Assembly: GCF_028291745.1 (NCBI RefSeq)
Contig: NZ_JAQGNQ010000113.1
Coordinates: forward strand, 20,370 to 84,369
DNA length: 64,000 nucleotides
Direction of reading: 5' to 3'
Origin: Ramlibacter sp.
Lineage (GTDB): Bacteria; Pseudomonadota; Gammaproteobacteria; Burkholderiales; Burkholderiaceae_C
The position numbers and the translations under genes are program-made. This document shows, one piece after another, positions 18,032 through 26,744 of the stretch. How positions within the stretch are numbered: position 1 is the first letter of the stretch; each line of letters opens with the position of its first letter. The notes below the pieces were generated by a model. It was not told the origin of the DNA, did no database searches, and saw only the letters and a program-made list of their open reading frames with translations.

Positions 18032-18835
18032 TCAGCCCCGGGTGTGCGCCGGGCGCTTGCGCGCTGCCGGCGCCTCGCGCTCCAGGTGGAAGCTGTAGGT
18101 GTAGCGCTGCGCCGCGTGGGTGGTGACGGTGACCTCGAACACGCGCCCCTGCGCATCGGCGTAGCGGCGCACCACGTTGAGCGAGGCCGAGCCCGGAGGC
18201 ACCTGCAGCAGGCGCGCGGTGGCCGCCGGCATCAGGTCCGCCGAGATCTCCACGTCGGTGCTGTCCGCGTGCACGCCATGGAGCTCCGCGATCTGGTCCA
18301 CCACCGGGATCAGCAGATGCTTGCGGTGCCTGGTGACGCCGGCGAATTCGGGCGCGACGTAGATGTCGGTCTGCGCCACGGGCGTGGTCGATCCTTCCAG
18401 CAGGCGCAGCGAGTGCAGGCGGAACCAGCTGGTGCCCACCGCGCAGCGCAGCTTCACGGCCAGCTCGTGGTCGGCTGCCACGTACTTGGCCGAGAGGGAT
18501 TTGCGCACCGTGTTCGGGTAATTGAGCAGCTCCTGCACCGAGCTGAGGCGCTGCGTGAACTGGCGCGGCGCCGTGGTCGCGATCACGGTGGAACCGGCGC
18601 GCGGGCGGCGGGCGATCAGGCCCTCCTCGGTGAGCACCCGCAATGCTTCCCGCATGGTGTGGCGGCTGACCCCGAAGTGCTCGAGCAGTTGCTCCTCGGT
18701 CGGCAACCTTTCGCCGGGCTTGTAGCGGCCCTGCTCGATCTCGTGCCGCAACTGGTCGGCGATGTTCCAGTAGCGCACCGGCTGCGCCGCGGCGGGCGCG
18801 CGCCGCGCCTGGGCTGGGGTGGACTGCGGCCGCAT
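18032..18835 (-). CDS. GntR/HutC-family transcriptional regulator (UTRA domain)
   Basis: A 267-residue regulator. The winged helix-turn-helix spans about residues 20-90 (RYKPGERLPTEEQLLEHFGV, then SRHTMREALRVLTEEGLI), followed by a UTRA effector domain (VGTSWFRLHSLRLLEGSTTP, QTDIYVAPEFAG and a C-terminal VTTHAAQRYTYSFHLE). HutC-type UTRA domains bind small metabolites, often sugar phosphates or acids. I chose the ATG at 18835; the frame is open to 18943 but that extension is low-complexity Arg/Ala/Pro. It is divergent from the Gfo/Idh/MocA gene and upstream of the seven-gene operon, so it probably represses one or both. Confidence 0.9.
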   Translation of the reverse strand: MRPQSTPAQARRAPAAAQPVRYWNIADQLRHEIEQGRYKPGERLPTEEQLLEHFGVSRHTMREALRVLTEEGLIARRPRAGSTVIATTAPRQFTQRLSSVQELLNYPNTVRKSLSAKYVAADHELAVKLRCAVGTSWFRLHSLRLLEGSTTPVAQTDIYVAPEFAGVTRHRKHLLIPVVDQIAELHGVHADSTDVEISADLMPAATARLLQVPPGSASLNVVRRYADAQGRVFEVTVTTHAAQRYTYSFHLEREAPAARKRPAHTRG

Positions 18836-18950
18836 AGGTCGGCCAGTGTAGCGGGCAGGCGCTGCGGCGTGCGAGCGCGCGGGCAGCCGACCGGAGCGCG
18901 CCAGGTCTGGCTGCAACAGGTTTGCGCAGCGGCCCCGCAGCAACCCTGTG

Positions 18951-18966
18951 TTGATCGCGCGATCAA
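18951..18966. promoter_or_regulatory. 16-bp perfect palindrome upstream of the Gfo/Idh/MocA gene
   Basis: TTGATCGCGCGATCAA is perfectly symmetrical and lies 35 bases before the GTG start of the dehydrogenase and about 115 bases before the gntR ATG, in the divergent region. It resembles an FNR box in its outer arms, but the arms are separated by six bases rather than four. It could be an operator for either divergent gene. Its sequence differs from the TTGTCCGGACAA site. Confidence 0.5.
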
Positions 18967-19001
18967 GCAGCTAGCATGGCCGCCGTCGAGGAGATATCCC
19001 C

Positions 19002-20087
19002 GTGAACGCCAAACAGGACATCCATCTTGCGATCGTCGGCTGCGGCCGCATCGGCACCTTGCGCGGCCGGCTCGCGGCCATGCACCCGGCCGTGCGTTCC
19101 ATCGTGGTGATGGACACCGATGCCGCCGCCGCAGACAAGCTGGCCAGGACCATCGGCGCCTCGTTCTGCACCACCGAGCTGGCCGCGGCGATCTCGCGTC
19201 CGGAGATCAACGCGATCATCGTCTCCTCCAGCGAGCACGAGCACACCACGCCGGTGATCGCTGCGCTGCGACGCCAGGTTCCGGTGCTGGTGGAAAAGCC
19301 GATCGCACTGACGGTAGCGGATGCCGACCTCATGCTGCGGACGGTGCAGGAGCTTGGGGGCAACCTGCGTGTGGGCTACAGCCGCCGGTACAAGACGCGC
19401 TACCTGCTGGCGAAGGAGCAATTGCGCCAGGGCCGTCTCGGCACGATCACCGGTGCCTGCGCCCGCCTGTACAACTCGCGCGCGCAGTGCCTGGCCATGC
19501 TCGGGCGCAACCCGCACGCAACCCCGGTGGTGGACGCCCTCACCTACTACGTGGACCTCATGGGCTGGCTGCTGGAGGGCAACCCCGTCACCGAGGTGTT
19601 CGCGCGGGGGCAGAAAGGCGTGATCCAGGCGGCCGGCTACGACACCGACGACGTGACCTGGGCGGTGCTCACCTGCCGCGATGGCGCGGTGGTGAACCTC
19701 GGCGTGAGCTACGCCCTCCCCGAGAAATGGCCTTCGGTGGGCCATGCTGCCCGTGTGGAGCTCCTGGGAACGGACGGCGTGCTGTTGATCAACGACGACC
19801 ACACCGACCAGATCATGCACACCAACGCCGGCTTCCCGCACGTCTACCTGCCGGGCCAGAAGGTGGAGACGGTCTTCCTGGAAAGCTCGACCTCCGGGGA
19901 CTGGGCGCTGGGCGACTTTCTCGGCCCGCTCGCCGACGAGACGCGTGCCTGGCTGGACGAACTGGCCACCGGCAAGCCGTGCAACCTGGCCACGCCTCAG
20001 GATGCACGCAACACGCTGGCGGTGACACTGGCCATCGAGGAATCCGCCCGCACCGGGCGCGTAGTCGACGTCTGCCGAGCCGACTGA
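19002..20087 (+). CDS. Gfo/Idh/MocA-family NAD(P)-dependent oxidoreductase
   Basis: A 361-residue two-domain dehydrogenase. The N-terminal Rossmann fold begins LAIVGCGRIGTLRGRLA, with the acidic VVMDTD after strand 2 suggesting NAD preference. The catalytic-region signature VLVEKPIALTVADADLM carries the EKP lysine. The C-terminal substrate domain contains DALTYYVDLMGWLLEGNP with the Asp/His-type active helix. The start is GTG with GAGGAG eight bases upstream. Family members oxidise sugars, inositols or amino-sugar derivatives. It is transcribed away from the gntR gene and may act in the same pathway as the lactonase operon. Confidence 0.9.
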   Translation: MNAKQDIHLAIVGCGRIGTLRGRLAAMHPAVRSIVVMDTDAAAADKLARTIGASFCTTELAAAISRPEINAIIVSSSEHEHTTPVIAALRRQVPVLVEKPIALTVADADLMLRTVQELGGNLRVGYSRRYKTRYLLAKEQLRQGRLGTITGACARLYNSRAQCLAMLGRNPHATPVVDALTYYVDLMGWLLEGNPVTEVFARGQKGVIQAAGYDTDDVTWAVLTCRDGAVVNLGVSYALPEKWPSVGHAARVELLGTDGVLLINDDHTDQIMHTNAGFPHVYLPGQKVETVFLESSTSGDWALGDFLGPLADETRAWLDELATGKPCNLATPQDARNTLAVTLAIEESARTGRVVDVCRAD

Positions 20088-20106
20088 ACGCCGAAGGACC
20101 AGCACC

Positions 20107-21951
20107 CTACTCCACCGTCACACTCTTCGCCAGGTTCCGCGGCTTGTCGACATCCGTTCCGCGTGCCAGCGCCGTGTGATACGCCAGCAGCTGGAGCGGC
20201 ACCACGTGCAGCAGGGGGCTGAGCGTGCCGTAGTGCTCCGGCATGCGGATCACGTGCACGCCTTCGCTGCTTTCAATGCGGCTGTCGGCATCGGCCAGCA
20301 CGTACAGCACGCCGCCGCGGGCGCGCACTTCCTGCATGTTGCTCTTCAACTTTTCCAGCAGCGCGTCGTTCGGGGCCACCGTCACCACCGGCATCTCGTC
20401 GGTGACCAGCGCCAGCGGGCCATGCTTCAATTCGCCGGCCGGATAGGCCTCGGCGTGGATGTAGCTGATTTCCTTGAGCTTCAGCGCGCCTTCCAGCGCG
20501 ATCGGATAGTGCATGCCGCGCCCGAGGAACAGCGCGTGCTCCTTGTTCGCGAAGTCCTCGGCCCAGCTGATGATCTGCGGCTCCAGGGCCAGCACCGCCG
20601 ACAGCGCCGAAGGCAGGTGGCGCATGGCCTTCAGGTGCTGCGCCTCTTCGGTCTCCGTCAGTTGTCCGCGCAACTGGGCGAGCGTCAGCGTCAGCAGGAA
20701 CAATCCGGCCAGCTGGGTGGTGAACGCCTTGGTCGATGCAACGCCGATCTCCACCCCGGCGCGCGTGATGTACGCCAGCTTGCATTCGCGCACCATCGCC
20801 GACGTCGATACGTTGCAGATGGTCAATGAATGCTCCATGCCCAGCGCGCGCGCATGCTTCAGCGCTGCCAGGGTGTCCGCGGTCTCGCCGGACTGGCTGA
20901 TGGTCACGATCAGCGTCTTCGGGTTGGGCACCGATTCGCGGTAGCGGTACTCGCTGGCGATCTCCACCTGCGTCGGGATGCGGGCAATGGATTCGAGCCA
21001 GTATTTCGCCGTGCAGCCGCTGTAGTAGCTGGTGCCGCAGGCGAGGATCAGCACGTTGTCGATCTGCTTGAAGACCGACAGCGCAGCGTCGCCGAACAGC
21101 TCCGGCATGATGTTGACCACGCCCTCCAGCGTGTCGCTGATCGCGCGCGGCTGCTCGAAGATTTCCTTCTGCATGTAGTGCCGATAGGGGCCCAGTTCGG
21201 CGGCGCCGCTGTGCGCCTGCACCGTCTTCACGGGCCGCTGCACCGGCTTGCGGTTGCGGTCCACCACCCAGTAGCGACCCAGCTGCAGGTCGACCATGTC
21301 GCCTTCTTCCAGGTAGACGATCTGGTCGGTCACGCCGGCCAGCGCCATCGCGTCGCTGGCCAGGAAGTTCTCGTCCTTGCCCACGCCCAGCACCAGCGGC
21401 GAGCCGGCGCGGGCGCCGACCACGCGGTGCGGCTCGTCCTTGCAGAACACCGCGATCGCATAGGCGCCGTGCAGTTGCACGAGCGCCGCCTGCACGGCCT
21501 CGAACAGGTCGCCCTCGTAGAGGCTGTCGACCAGGTGCGCGATCACCTCGGTGTCGGTCTGGCTGGTGAAGCGGTAGCCGCGCGCCTTCAGTTGCGCGCG
21601 CAACTCGTCGTGGTTCTCGATGATGCCGTTGTGCACCAGCGCGATCCGCCCGGGCGCGGCCGGGGCCGCTTCGCCCGGCCCGTGGCTGAAATGCGGATGC
21701 GCGTTGTGCACGGCGGGCGCGCCATGCGTGGCCCAGCGCGTGTGGGCGATGCCGGTGCCGCCGACGATGTGCTCGCTGCTCACCTGCTCCATGAGTTCGG
21801 CCACGCGCGCCGTGCTGCGGGCGCGCTTGAGCCCCTCGGCATAGACGGCGACACCGCAGGAGTCATAGCCGCGGTATTCCAGGCGCTGCAGGCCCTGGAC
21901 GAGGATGGGAACGATGTTGCGCGTGGAAACCGCGCCGACGATGCCGCACAT
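20107..21951 (-). CDS. glmS: Glutamine-fructose-6-phosphate aminotransferase (isomerizing)
   Basis: Makes glucosamine-6-phosphate from fructose-6-phosphate and glutamine, the entry step to UDP-GlcNAc and the cell wall. The 614-residue product starts MCGIVGAV, with Cys2 the glutaminase nucleophile, followed by the GATase domain ([13 protein letters not shown]) and two SIS sugar-isomerase domains ([11 protein letters not shown], then [13 protein letters not shown]). It ends in the conserved [13 protein letters not shown]. Length is normal and GAGGT precedes the ATG. It is divergent from an Lrp/AsnC regulator, with glmU 0.8 kb away on the same strand. No ribozyme is seen upstream. Confidence 0.97.
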   Translation of the reverse strand: MCGIVGAVSTRNIVPILVQGLQRLEYRGYDSCGVAVYAEGLKRARSTARVAELMEQVSSEHIVGGTGIAHTRWATHGAPAVHNAHPHFSHGPGEAAPAAPGRIALVHNGIIENHDELRAQLKARGYRFTSQTDTEVIAHLVDSLYEGDLFEAVQAALVQLHGAYAIAVFCKDEPHRVVGARAGSPLVLGVGKDENFLASDAMALAGVTDQIVYLEEGDMVDLQLGRYWVVDRNRKPVQRPVKTVQAHSGAAELGPYRHYMQKEIFEQPRAISDTLEGVVNIMPELFGDAALSVFKQIDNVLILACGTSYYSGCTAKYWLESIARIPTQVEIASEYRYRESVPNPKTLIVTISQSGETADTLAALKHARALGMEHSLTICNVSTSAMVRECKLAYITRAGVEIGVASTKAFTTQLAGLFLLTLTLAQLRGQLTETEEAQHLKAMRHLPSALSAVLALEPQIISWAEDFANKEHALFLGRGMHYPIALEGALKLKEISYIHAEAYPAGELKHGPLALVTDEMPVVTVAPNDALLEKLKSNMQEVRARGGVLYVLADADSRIESSEGVHVIRMPEHYGTLSPLLHVVPLQLLAYHTALARGTDVDKPRNLAKSVTVE

Positions 21952-22056
21952 GGAGTCACCTCAGTGGCTGGGATGAAGGGACTCTAGAGGCAGGTGCATG
22001 CAATATGTGATCTAAATGCAGCCTGTTTCGCAAGGAAGTTTCCTCGACTACGCCAC

Positions 22057-22073
22057 GCGCAATAAAATTGCGC
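22057..22073 (+). promoter_or_regulatory. Palindrome and -10 element overlapping the lrp-like start
   Basis: GCGCAAT-AAA-ATTGCGC is a perfect inverted repeat ending one base before the ATG of the Lrp/AsnC gene. TAAAAT (22063-22068) inside it is a good -10 hexamer six bases from the ATG, and no Shine-Dalgarno is present. A further TGCAT...ATGCA pair lies at 21995-22020. Autorepression by Lrp binding over the start region, of a leaderless message, is the simplest reading. Confidence 0.5.
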
Positions 22074-22074
22074 C

Positions 22075-22587
22075 ATGCCGGGTTCAACGCAAGTTATCGC
22101 CATCGACCAGACCGATCTGGCCCTGCTTGACCAGCTGCAGGAAGACAGCGCGGTGAGCAACCAGGATCTCGCCCGCAAGGTGCACATCTCGCCCGCGACC
22201 TGCCTGCGGCGCGTGAAGCGGCTGCGCGACGCCGGCCTGATCGAGCGCGAGCAGGCGATCCTGCAGCCCGATCGCATGGCAGCGGCGCTGGGGCACGGAC
22301 TGGAAGCAGTGGTTGAGATTTCGCTGGATCGCCAGGGCAGCGAGGAACACGAAGCCTTCGAGCAGCGGGTGATCGCCGACGACGCCGTGCAGCAGTGCTA
22401 TCGCGTCTCGCCCGGTCCCGACTTCATCCTGATCGTGCACGCCCGCGACATGCCGGAGTACCTGGCGCTGGCGCAGCGGCTGTTCACGGGGGACGCGAAC
22501 GTGCGCAACGTGAAGGCGTTCTTCTCCGTGAGAAGGGCGAAATTCCGGCCGCGGATTCCGTTGCCGCGGACGGGACGGGGCGGCTAG
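22075..22587 (+). CDS. Lrp/AsnC-family transcriptional regulator
   Basis: A 170-residue Lrp/AsnC regulator: N-terminal helix-turn-helix DLALLDQLQEDSAVSNQDLA then HISPATCLRRVKRLRDAGLI, followed by a RAM ligand-binding domain (GLEAVVEISLDRQG, ...YRVSPGPDFILIVHARDMPE). These octameric regulators usually respond to amino acids and often control a neighbouring amino-acid gene and themselves. It is divergent from glmS across 123 bases containing two inverted repeats. The ATG at 22075 follows a palindrome directly. The target gene beyond itself is not evident. Confidence 0.9.
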   Translation: MPGSTQVIAIDQTDLALLDQLQEDSAVSNQDLARKVHISPATCLRRVKRLRDAGLIEREQAILQPDRMAAALGHGLEAVVEISLDRQGSEEHEAFEQRVIADDAVQQCYRVSPGPDFILIVHARDMPEYLALAQRLFTGDANVRNVKAFFSVRRAKFRPRIPLPRTGRGG

Positions 22588-22608
22588 CGCTTAGGCGATG
22601 GTTTGGAT

Positions 22609-22724
22609 GTCATCCCGGGCTGGCGGGCAACCATGGCGATGTCATCCCGGGCTCGACCCGGGATCCATGACGGCGCTCGCACAAGCGCCGCGTGGATTGC
22701 GGGTCAAGCCCGCACGACATCCAT
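22609..22724. repeat. Dispersed double-hairpin intergenic repeat, copy 1
   Basis: Two imperfect palindromes lie in opposite orientation around a roughly 30-base spacer. The first arm pair is CCCGGGCTCGACCCGGG flanked by GTCAT and ATCCA; the second is TGCGGGTCAAGCCCGCA flanked by GTGGAT and ACGACATCC. The left end is partly duplicated, GTCATCCCGGGC appearing at 22609 and again at 22641. The right end runs up to the glmU stop codon. The same element recurs near 28.4, 31.2 and 60.5 kb. Confidence 0.85.
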
Positions 22725-22726
22725 CT

Positions 22727-24130
22727 TCATTTCTTCGCCGGCTTCTTCGGCCGCACCCAGTTCGCGATGCTCACCTGCCGCGCCCGCGCCACCGTCAGCA
22801 TCTCCGGCTCCGTGTTCCTGTTCACCACCGAACCCGCGCCTATCGTGCCGCCGCGCGCCACCGTCACCGGCGCCACCAGCACGCAGTTGCTGCCCACGTG
22901 CACGTCGGACTCGATCACGGTGCGGTTCTTGTTGGCGCCGTCGTAATTCGCGGTGATGCTGCCCGCGCCATAGTTCACGCGCTCGCCGACCTCGGCGTCG
23001 CCGAGGTACGCCAGGTGATTGGCCTTGGCGCCGCGTGCGAGGGTCGAGTTCTTCACTTCGACGAAGTTGCCGATGTGCACCTCCGGCCCCAGTTGCGCGC
23101 CCGGACGCAGCCGCGCGAACGGCCCGATCAGGGCGCCCTCCCCCACCGTCACGCCGGCCTGCTCGCCGTCGATGTGGGTGAAGGGATGGATCCACGCACC
23201 GGATGCGATGCGCGCATTGCCGATCACGCAGTTCGCTCCGATGTGCACGTCGTCGCCCAGCACCACGTCGCCGAAGAAGACGCAGTTCACGTCGATGGCG
23301 ACGTCGCGCCCGCAGGTGAGCGTGCCGCGCACGTCGAAGCGCGCCGGGTCCGCCAGCCGGACGCCGCTTTCCAGCAGCGCGCGCGCCTGCCGCATCTGGA
23401 AGGCCCGTTCCAGCTGCGCGAGCTGCAAGGGGCTGTTCACCCCCTCGACTTCCACGGCCTCCTGCGCCGGCGAGGCGACCACCTCGCAGCCATCCGCCAC
23501 GGCAAACTGCACGATGTCGGTGAGGTAGTACTCCTTCTGCGCGTTGTCGTTGGAGAGCCGCGCAAGCCACTGCTTCAGCTTCGCCGAAGGCACCGCCATG
23601 AAGCCGGTGTAGACCTCGCGAATCGCGCGCTGCGGGTGGCTCGCGTCCTTGTGTTCGACAATGGCCTGCACCGCGTCGCCGGAGCGCACGATGCGTCCAT
23701 AGCCGGTCGGGTCGGGCATCTCGATCGTGAGCAGGGCCAGCCGCTGGCCGCCGCATTTCTCCACCAGCGCCTGCAGCGTCTCGGGCCGCACCAGGGGCAC
23801 GTCGCCATTGAGGATCAACGCGATGCCGTCATCGGGCAGCACCGGCACCACCTGCTGCACCGCGTGGCCGGTCCCGAGCTGCGGCTCCTGCCGCACGAAG
23901 TCGGGCACGGTCTGGCCCGCCGCCTGGGCGCTGGCGCGCAGCCAGCCCTCGACGTCGTCGGCCCCATGGCCGGTGACGACGATCGTGCGACGCGCGTGCA
24001 GTGCGTGCGCGGTGTCCATCACGTGCTGGATCAGCGGACGGCCGCCCAGCCGGTGCAGCACCTTCGCGGTCCTGCTTTTCATGCGCGTGCCCTTGCCCGC
24101 CGCCATCACCACCACATCGACTGCTGTCAT
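22727..24130 (-). CDS. glmU: Bifunctional N-acetylglucosamine-1-phosphate uridyltransferase / glucosamine-1-phosphate acetyltransferase
   Basis: Makes UDP-GlcNAc for peptidoglycan and lipopolysaccharide. The 467-residue product has an N-terminal nucleotidyltransferase domain (VVVMAAGKGTRMKSRTAKVL, NGDVPLVRPETL) and a C-terminal left-handed beta-helix acetyltransferase domain of hexapeptide repeats with GKANHLAYLGDAEVGERVNY-like residues (KANHLAYLGDAEVG, then NYDGANKNRTVIESDVHVGS). GAAGGG precedes the ATG. The stop codon sits directly beside a dispersed intergenic repeat. It lies near glmS with an Lrp gene between them, an arrangement I believe is common in related genomes. Confidence 0.97.
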   Translation of the reverse strand: MTAVDVVVMAAGKGTRMKSRTAKVLHRLGGRPLIQHVMDTAHALHARRTIVVTGHGADDVEGWLRASAQAAGQTVPDFVRQEPQLGTGHAVQQVVPVLPDDGIALILNGDVPLVRPETLQALVEKCGGQRLALLTIEMPDPTGYGRIVRSGDAVQAIVEHKDASHPQRAIREVYTGFMAVPSAKLKQWLARLSNDNAQKEYYLTDIVQFAVADGCEVVASPAQEAVEVEGVNSPLQLAQLERAFQMRQARALLESGVRLADPARFDVRGTLTCGRDVAIDVNCVFFGDVVLGDDVHIGANCVIGNARIASGAWIHPFTHIDGEQAGVTVGEGALIGPFARLRPGAQLGPEVHIGNFVEVKNSTLARGAKANHLAYLGDAEVGERVNYGAGSITANYDGANKNRTVIESDVHVGSNCVLVAPVTVARGGTIGAGSVVNRNTEPEMLTVARARQVSIANWVRPKKPAKK

Positions 24131-24148
24131 TCACGTACCCTTCACACC

Positions 24149-25030
24149 ATGCTGAAGTTAGCCCCCATGCGCCTCGGCGGCATTATCCTTGCCGTCGCTC
24201 TCTCGTTGGCGCTGTCTGCCTGCAGCGCGCTCAAGCTCGGCTACAACACCATGCCCGACCTGGGCTACTGGTGGCTCGACGGTTATCTCGATTTCTCCGA
24301 TGCGCAGCGGGTGGGCGTGCGCGGCGAGCTTGCGCAATTGCATGCCTGGCATCGCCAGCAGGAGCTCCCGCAGGTCGCCGAGTTGCTCGCACACCTCGAG
24401 CAACTGGCGCCGGGAGAGATCACGCCGCAGCAGGCCTGCGACGTGGTGGCCGACGTGCGTGCGCGCCTGGCTGCCGTCGGCGATCGCATCGAACCGGCCG
24501 GGGCTGCCCTTGCCACCACGCTCACGGCAGGCCAGCTGCGGCACCTGGAACGCAAGTTTCATTCGGGCAACGAGACCTTCCGCAAGGAACAGATAGATCC
24601 CGCGCCCGCGGAGCGCCAGGAGAAACGCTACGACCGCGTGCTGCAGCGCGCGGAGATGATCTACGGCCGCCTCGACGAACCGCAACGCGCGGTGCTGCGC
24701 CAGAGCCTGGCGCAGTCTGCCTACGACCCCGCTCGCATCCTGGCCGATCGCGAACGGCGCCAGCAGGACCTGCTGCGCACGCTGGCTCGCATCAGCACCG
24801 CGCCTTCTTCAGCGGCGGATGCGCGCGCGCAATTGCATGCCTGGCGCGAGCGGGCCGAGCATGCGCCCGACCTCGCGTACCGCACCTGGCAAGAGGGCCT
24901 GGTGCAGGAAGGCTGCCGCATCTTCTCCGCCGTGCACCAGAGCACCACGCCGGCCCAGCGCGACCAGGCCGTGCGCCGGCTGAGCGCCTACCAACGGGAC
25001 GTGCGCGAGCTGGCCGGCGAGACCCGGTGA
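24149..25030 (+). CDS. DUF6279 family lipoprotein
   Basis: A 293-residue predicted lipoprotein: hydrophobic signal IILAVALSLALSACS with lipobox LSAC, so Cys is the likely lipidated residue. The mature start LKLGYNTMPDLGYWWLDGYL and following Gln/Arg-rich helices fit DUF6279, a Gram-negative envelope family of unknown function. Two starts are possible, 24149 or 24167; neither has a clear ribosome site. It is divergent from glmU with only 18 bases between the start codons. Its stop overlaps the GTG start of the following MFS gene (GTGA). Confidence 0.78.
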   Translation: MLKLAPMRLGGIILAVALSLALSACSALKLGYNTMPDLGYWWLDGYLDFSDAQRVGVRGELAQLHAWHRQQELPQVAELLAHLEQLAPGEITPQQACDVVADVRARLAAVGDRIEPAGAALATTLTAGQLRHLERKFHSGNETFRKEQIDPAPAERQEKRYDRVLQRAEMIYGRLDEPQRAVLRQSLAQSAYDPARILADRERRQQDLLRTLARISTAPSSAADARAQLHAWRERAEHAPDLAYRTWQEGLVQEGCRIFSAVHQSTTPAQRDQAVRRLSAYQRDVRELAGETR

Positions 25031-26169
25031 GGGCGCCCACGTCCGGGCTGGCGCTGGTCTGGCGGCTGGGCGCCGCGACCACCTTGATCGTCACCGCTTC
25101 CGCGATGACCGGGCCGGTGCTCGCCGTGCTGCTGCAGCAGGCCGGCCGCGGCACGGCTTTCATCGGCGCGTTTTCCATGCTGCCCTTCCTGATGGTCGGC
25201 CTGCTCATTCCGCTGATGCCGCGCGTGCTGGCCCGCCTGGGCACCGTGCGCTGCTATCGGGCCGGTGCGCTGCTGCAGTTCACGGGCGTCCTGGGGTACG
25301 CCCTCACCCAGCGGCCGGTGCTCTGGGCCCTATGCTCGATCGTGATCGGCTGCGGCGCCGCGGCCCTGTGGAACACGACCGAAGCCCTGATGGCGGAGGA
25401 GGCGCCGCCGGAAATGCGCGGGCGCGTGATGGGCGCGTACCAGACGGCGCTGGGCGCTGCTCTCGCGGTCGGTCCCTTCCTGCCCGGCCTGCTGCAGCTC
25501 GATGCGCGCCCGGTGCTTTGGCTCGCCGTCGCCATGGTCGCCGGCTGCGTGCTGCTGGCCGTGACGGCGCGGCCGCACGTATCCAAGCCGCGCGATCCGC
25601 AGGCGGGCGGCACCTGGCAGGCGTTGCGGCTGGTGCCGTGGCTGGCCGTGCTCGCGTTCTGCGGCGGCGTGTTCGAAGCGGGTCTGGGCGCGGTCAGCGC
25701 CGCGCATGCATCGGCCTCGGGCCTGAGCCTGCGCAGCGCGGCGAGCGTGGCGGGCGCCATCGGCGTCGGCAGCTTTCTGCTGCAATATCCCGCGGGGCTG
25801 GCCGCCGACCGCTATCCGCTGACGCGGGTGTTCACGTGCGCGTCGCTGGCGCTGCTCGTGGCCAGCATCGCAATGGCTTTCGCCACGCAGGCGCCGTGGT
25901 TGCCATGGGCTTGCGGATTGGTCTGGGGAGGGGTGGGTGGCGCGCTCTACACGCTGAGCATGGTGCAGGTGGCGCACACCTTCGCGGGGCGTGCGGCCGG
26001 GGGTGGCACGGCCGCGATGATCACGGGCTACACCTGGGGCGGATCGCTGGGCCCGGTGGCCAGCGGTTCGGCACTGCAGGCCGGCGGCGCGCCGGGGCTT
26101 GCCTTGCTCTTGTCGCTGCTGGCGCTGGCGGCGCTGGCCGCGGCGCGACGGGCGCTCAGCCCGCCGTGA
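25027..26169 (+). CDS. MFS transporter (12 TM)
   Basis: A 380-residue major facilitator with about twelve hydrophobic segments. Recognisable features are the early MTGPVLAVLLQQAGRGTAF, the intracellular loop PPEMRGRVMGAYQTALGAAL in the first half, and AAGGGTAAMITGYTWGGSLG in the last quarter. It starts with GTG at 25027, four bases into the lipoprotein stop, so the genes are translationally coupled. The substrate is unknown; the layout is typical of small drug/sugar exporters. It converges end-to-end with the next gene, the two stop codons being adjacent. Confidence 0.85.
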   Translation: MRAPTSGLALVWRLGAATTLIVTASAMTGPVLAVLLQQAGRGTAFIGAFSMLPFLMVGLLIPLMPRVLARLGTVRCYRAGALLQFTGVLGYALTQRPVLWALCSIVIGCGAAALWNTTEALMAEEAPPEMRGRVMGAYQTALGAALAVGPFLPGLLQLDARPVLWLAVAMVAGCVLLAVTARPHVSKPRDPQAGGTWQALRLVPWLAVLAFCGGVFEAGLGAVSAAHASASGLSLRSAASVAGAIGVGSFLLQYPAGLAADRYPLTRVFTCASLALLVASIAMAFATQAPWLPWACGLVWGGVGGALYTLSMVQVAHTFAGRAAGGGTAAMITGYTWGGSLGPVASGSALQAGGAPGLALLLSLLALAALAAARRALSPP

Positions 26170-26463
26170 TCAGCGCTCGCCCTTGGAGTGCGCGCGGGCT
26201 GCGCGCTCGGCCGCCTCGAGTTCGCGCGCCTCGGCCTCGGAAACCGGCTTCGCTGCCTGCGCATCGGCCTGCACGTCGGCGTGGTCCAGGTAGTTCCTGA
26301 TGCTGTTCTGGTAGTCCCCGGTCGCCGTGTAGCTGCCCTCGCCCTGCACTTGGCTGCTGTTGCCCGACTGGAAGTCGGTTGCGCCGCCGCGCTGCTGCTG
26401 CGGATCGATGGCGCGCTCCGGTTGCTGCTGCAACGCGCGCGGTGCGGGTTTTTGTTGGGTCAT
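26170..26463 (-). CDS. Conserved hydrophilic small protein, function unknown
   Basis: A 97-residue, Gln/Ala/Glu-rich, soluble protein without signal peptide, cysteine or membrane segment. The middle contains GEGSYTATGDYQNSIRNYLD, which looks like the conserved part; the ends are low-complexity (ALQQQPERAIDPQQQ; a C-terminal Glu/Ala helix EAEARELEAAERAARAHSKG). AGGAG lies upstream of the ATG. Its stop abuts the MFS stop. I do not assign a function; composition resembles stress-linked hydrophilic proteins, but that is weak. Confidence 0.6.
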   Translation of the reverse strand: MTQQKPAPRALQQQPERAIDPQQQRGGATDFQSGNSSQVQGEGSYTATGDYQNSIRNYLDHADVQADAQAAKPVSEAEARELEAAERAARAHSKGER

Positions 26464-26579
26464 GAGACGCTCCTCTTGGTTTCTCCAGCTTAGGCACCAG
26501 GGTGAGGAGCGCGTGTCGGCCGCTGTGTGACGGGGCTGTCGGCGACGGACTACAGGCGACGGGGATCGTGAAGCGTTGC

Positions 26580-26654
26580 GCTGGGGTTCGCTTCGCGAAG
26601 CCCAGCCTACGAGGTCGGGAGCACTGTAGGCTGGGCTGCCGCAGGCACCCCAGC
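26580..26654. repeat. Palindromic intergenic repeat family B, copy 1
   Basis: Two hairpin units in inverted orientation: 26580-26610 (GCTGGGGTTCGCTTCGCGAA, then CCCAGCCTAC) and 26626-26654 (GTAGGCTGGGCTGCCGCAGG, then CACCCCAGC). The GTAGGCTGGG...CCCAGC unit recurs at 54497-54569, there as a head-to-head pair. The rest of this interval between the two small genes holds nothing recognisable except a short open frame ending at 26663. Confidence 0.75.
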
Positions 26655-26744
26655 CAAGCGCGTCAATCCTGCAACGCCGCCCACATCCCCTGGTCGCGCT
26701 CGGCCGTCCCGATGCGCGGGTTCTTCACGCCGCGCGCCTCGTCA

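Noticed and set aside
18951..18966. FNR box
   Set aside because: TTGAT and ATCAA arms are separated by six bases, not four; no anaerobic genes adjoin.
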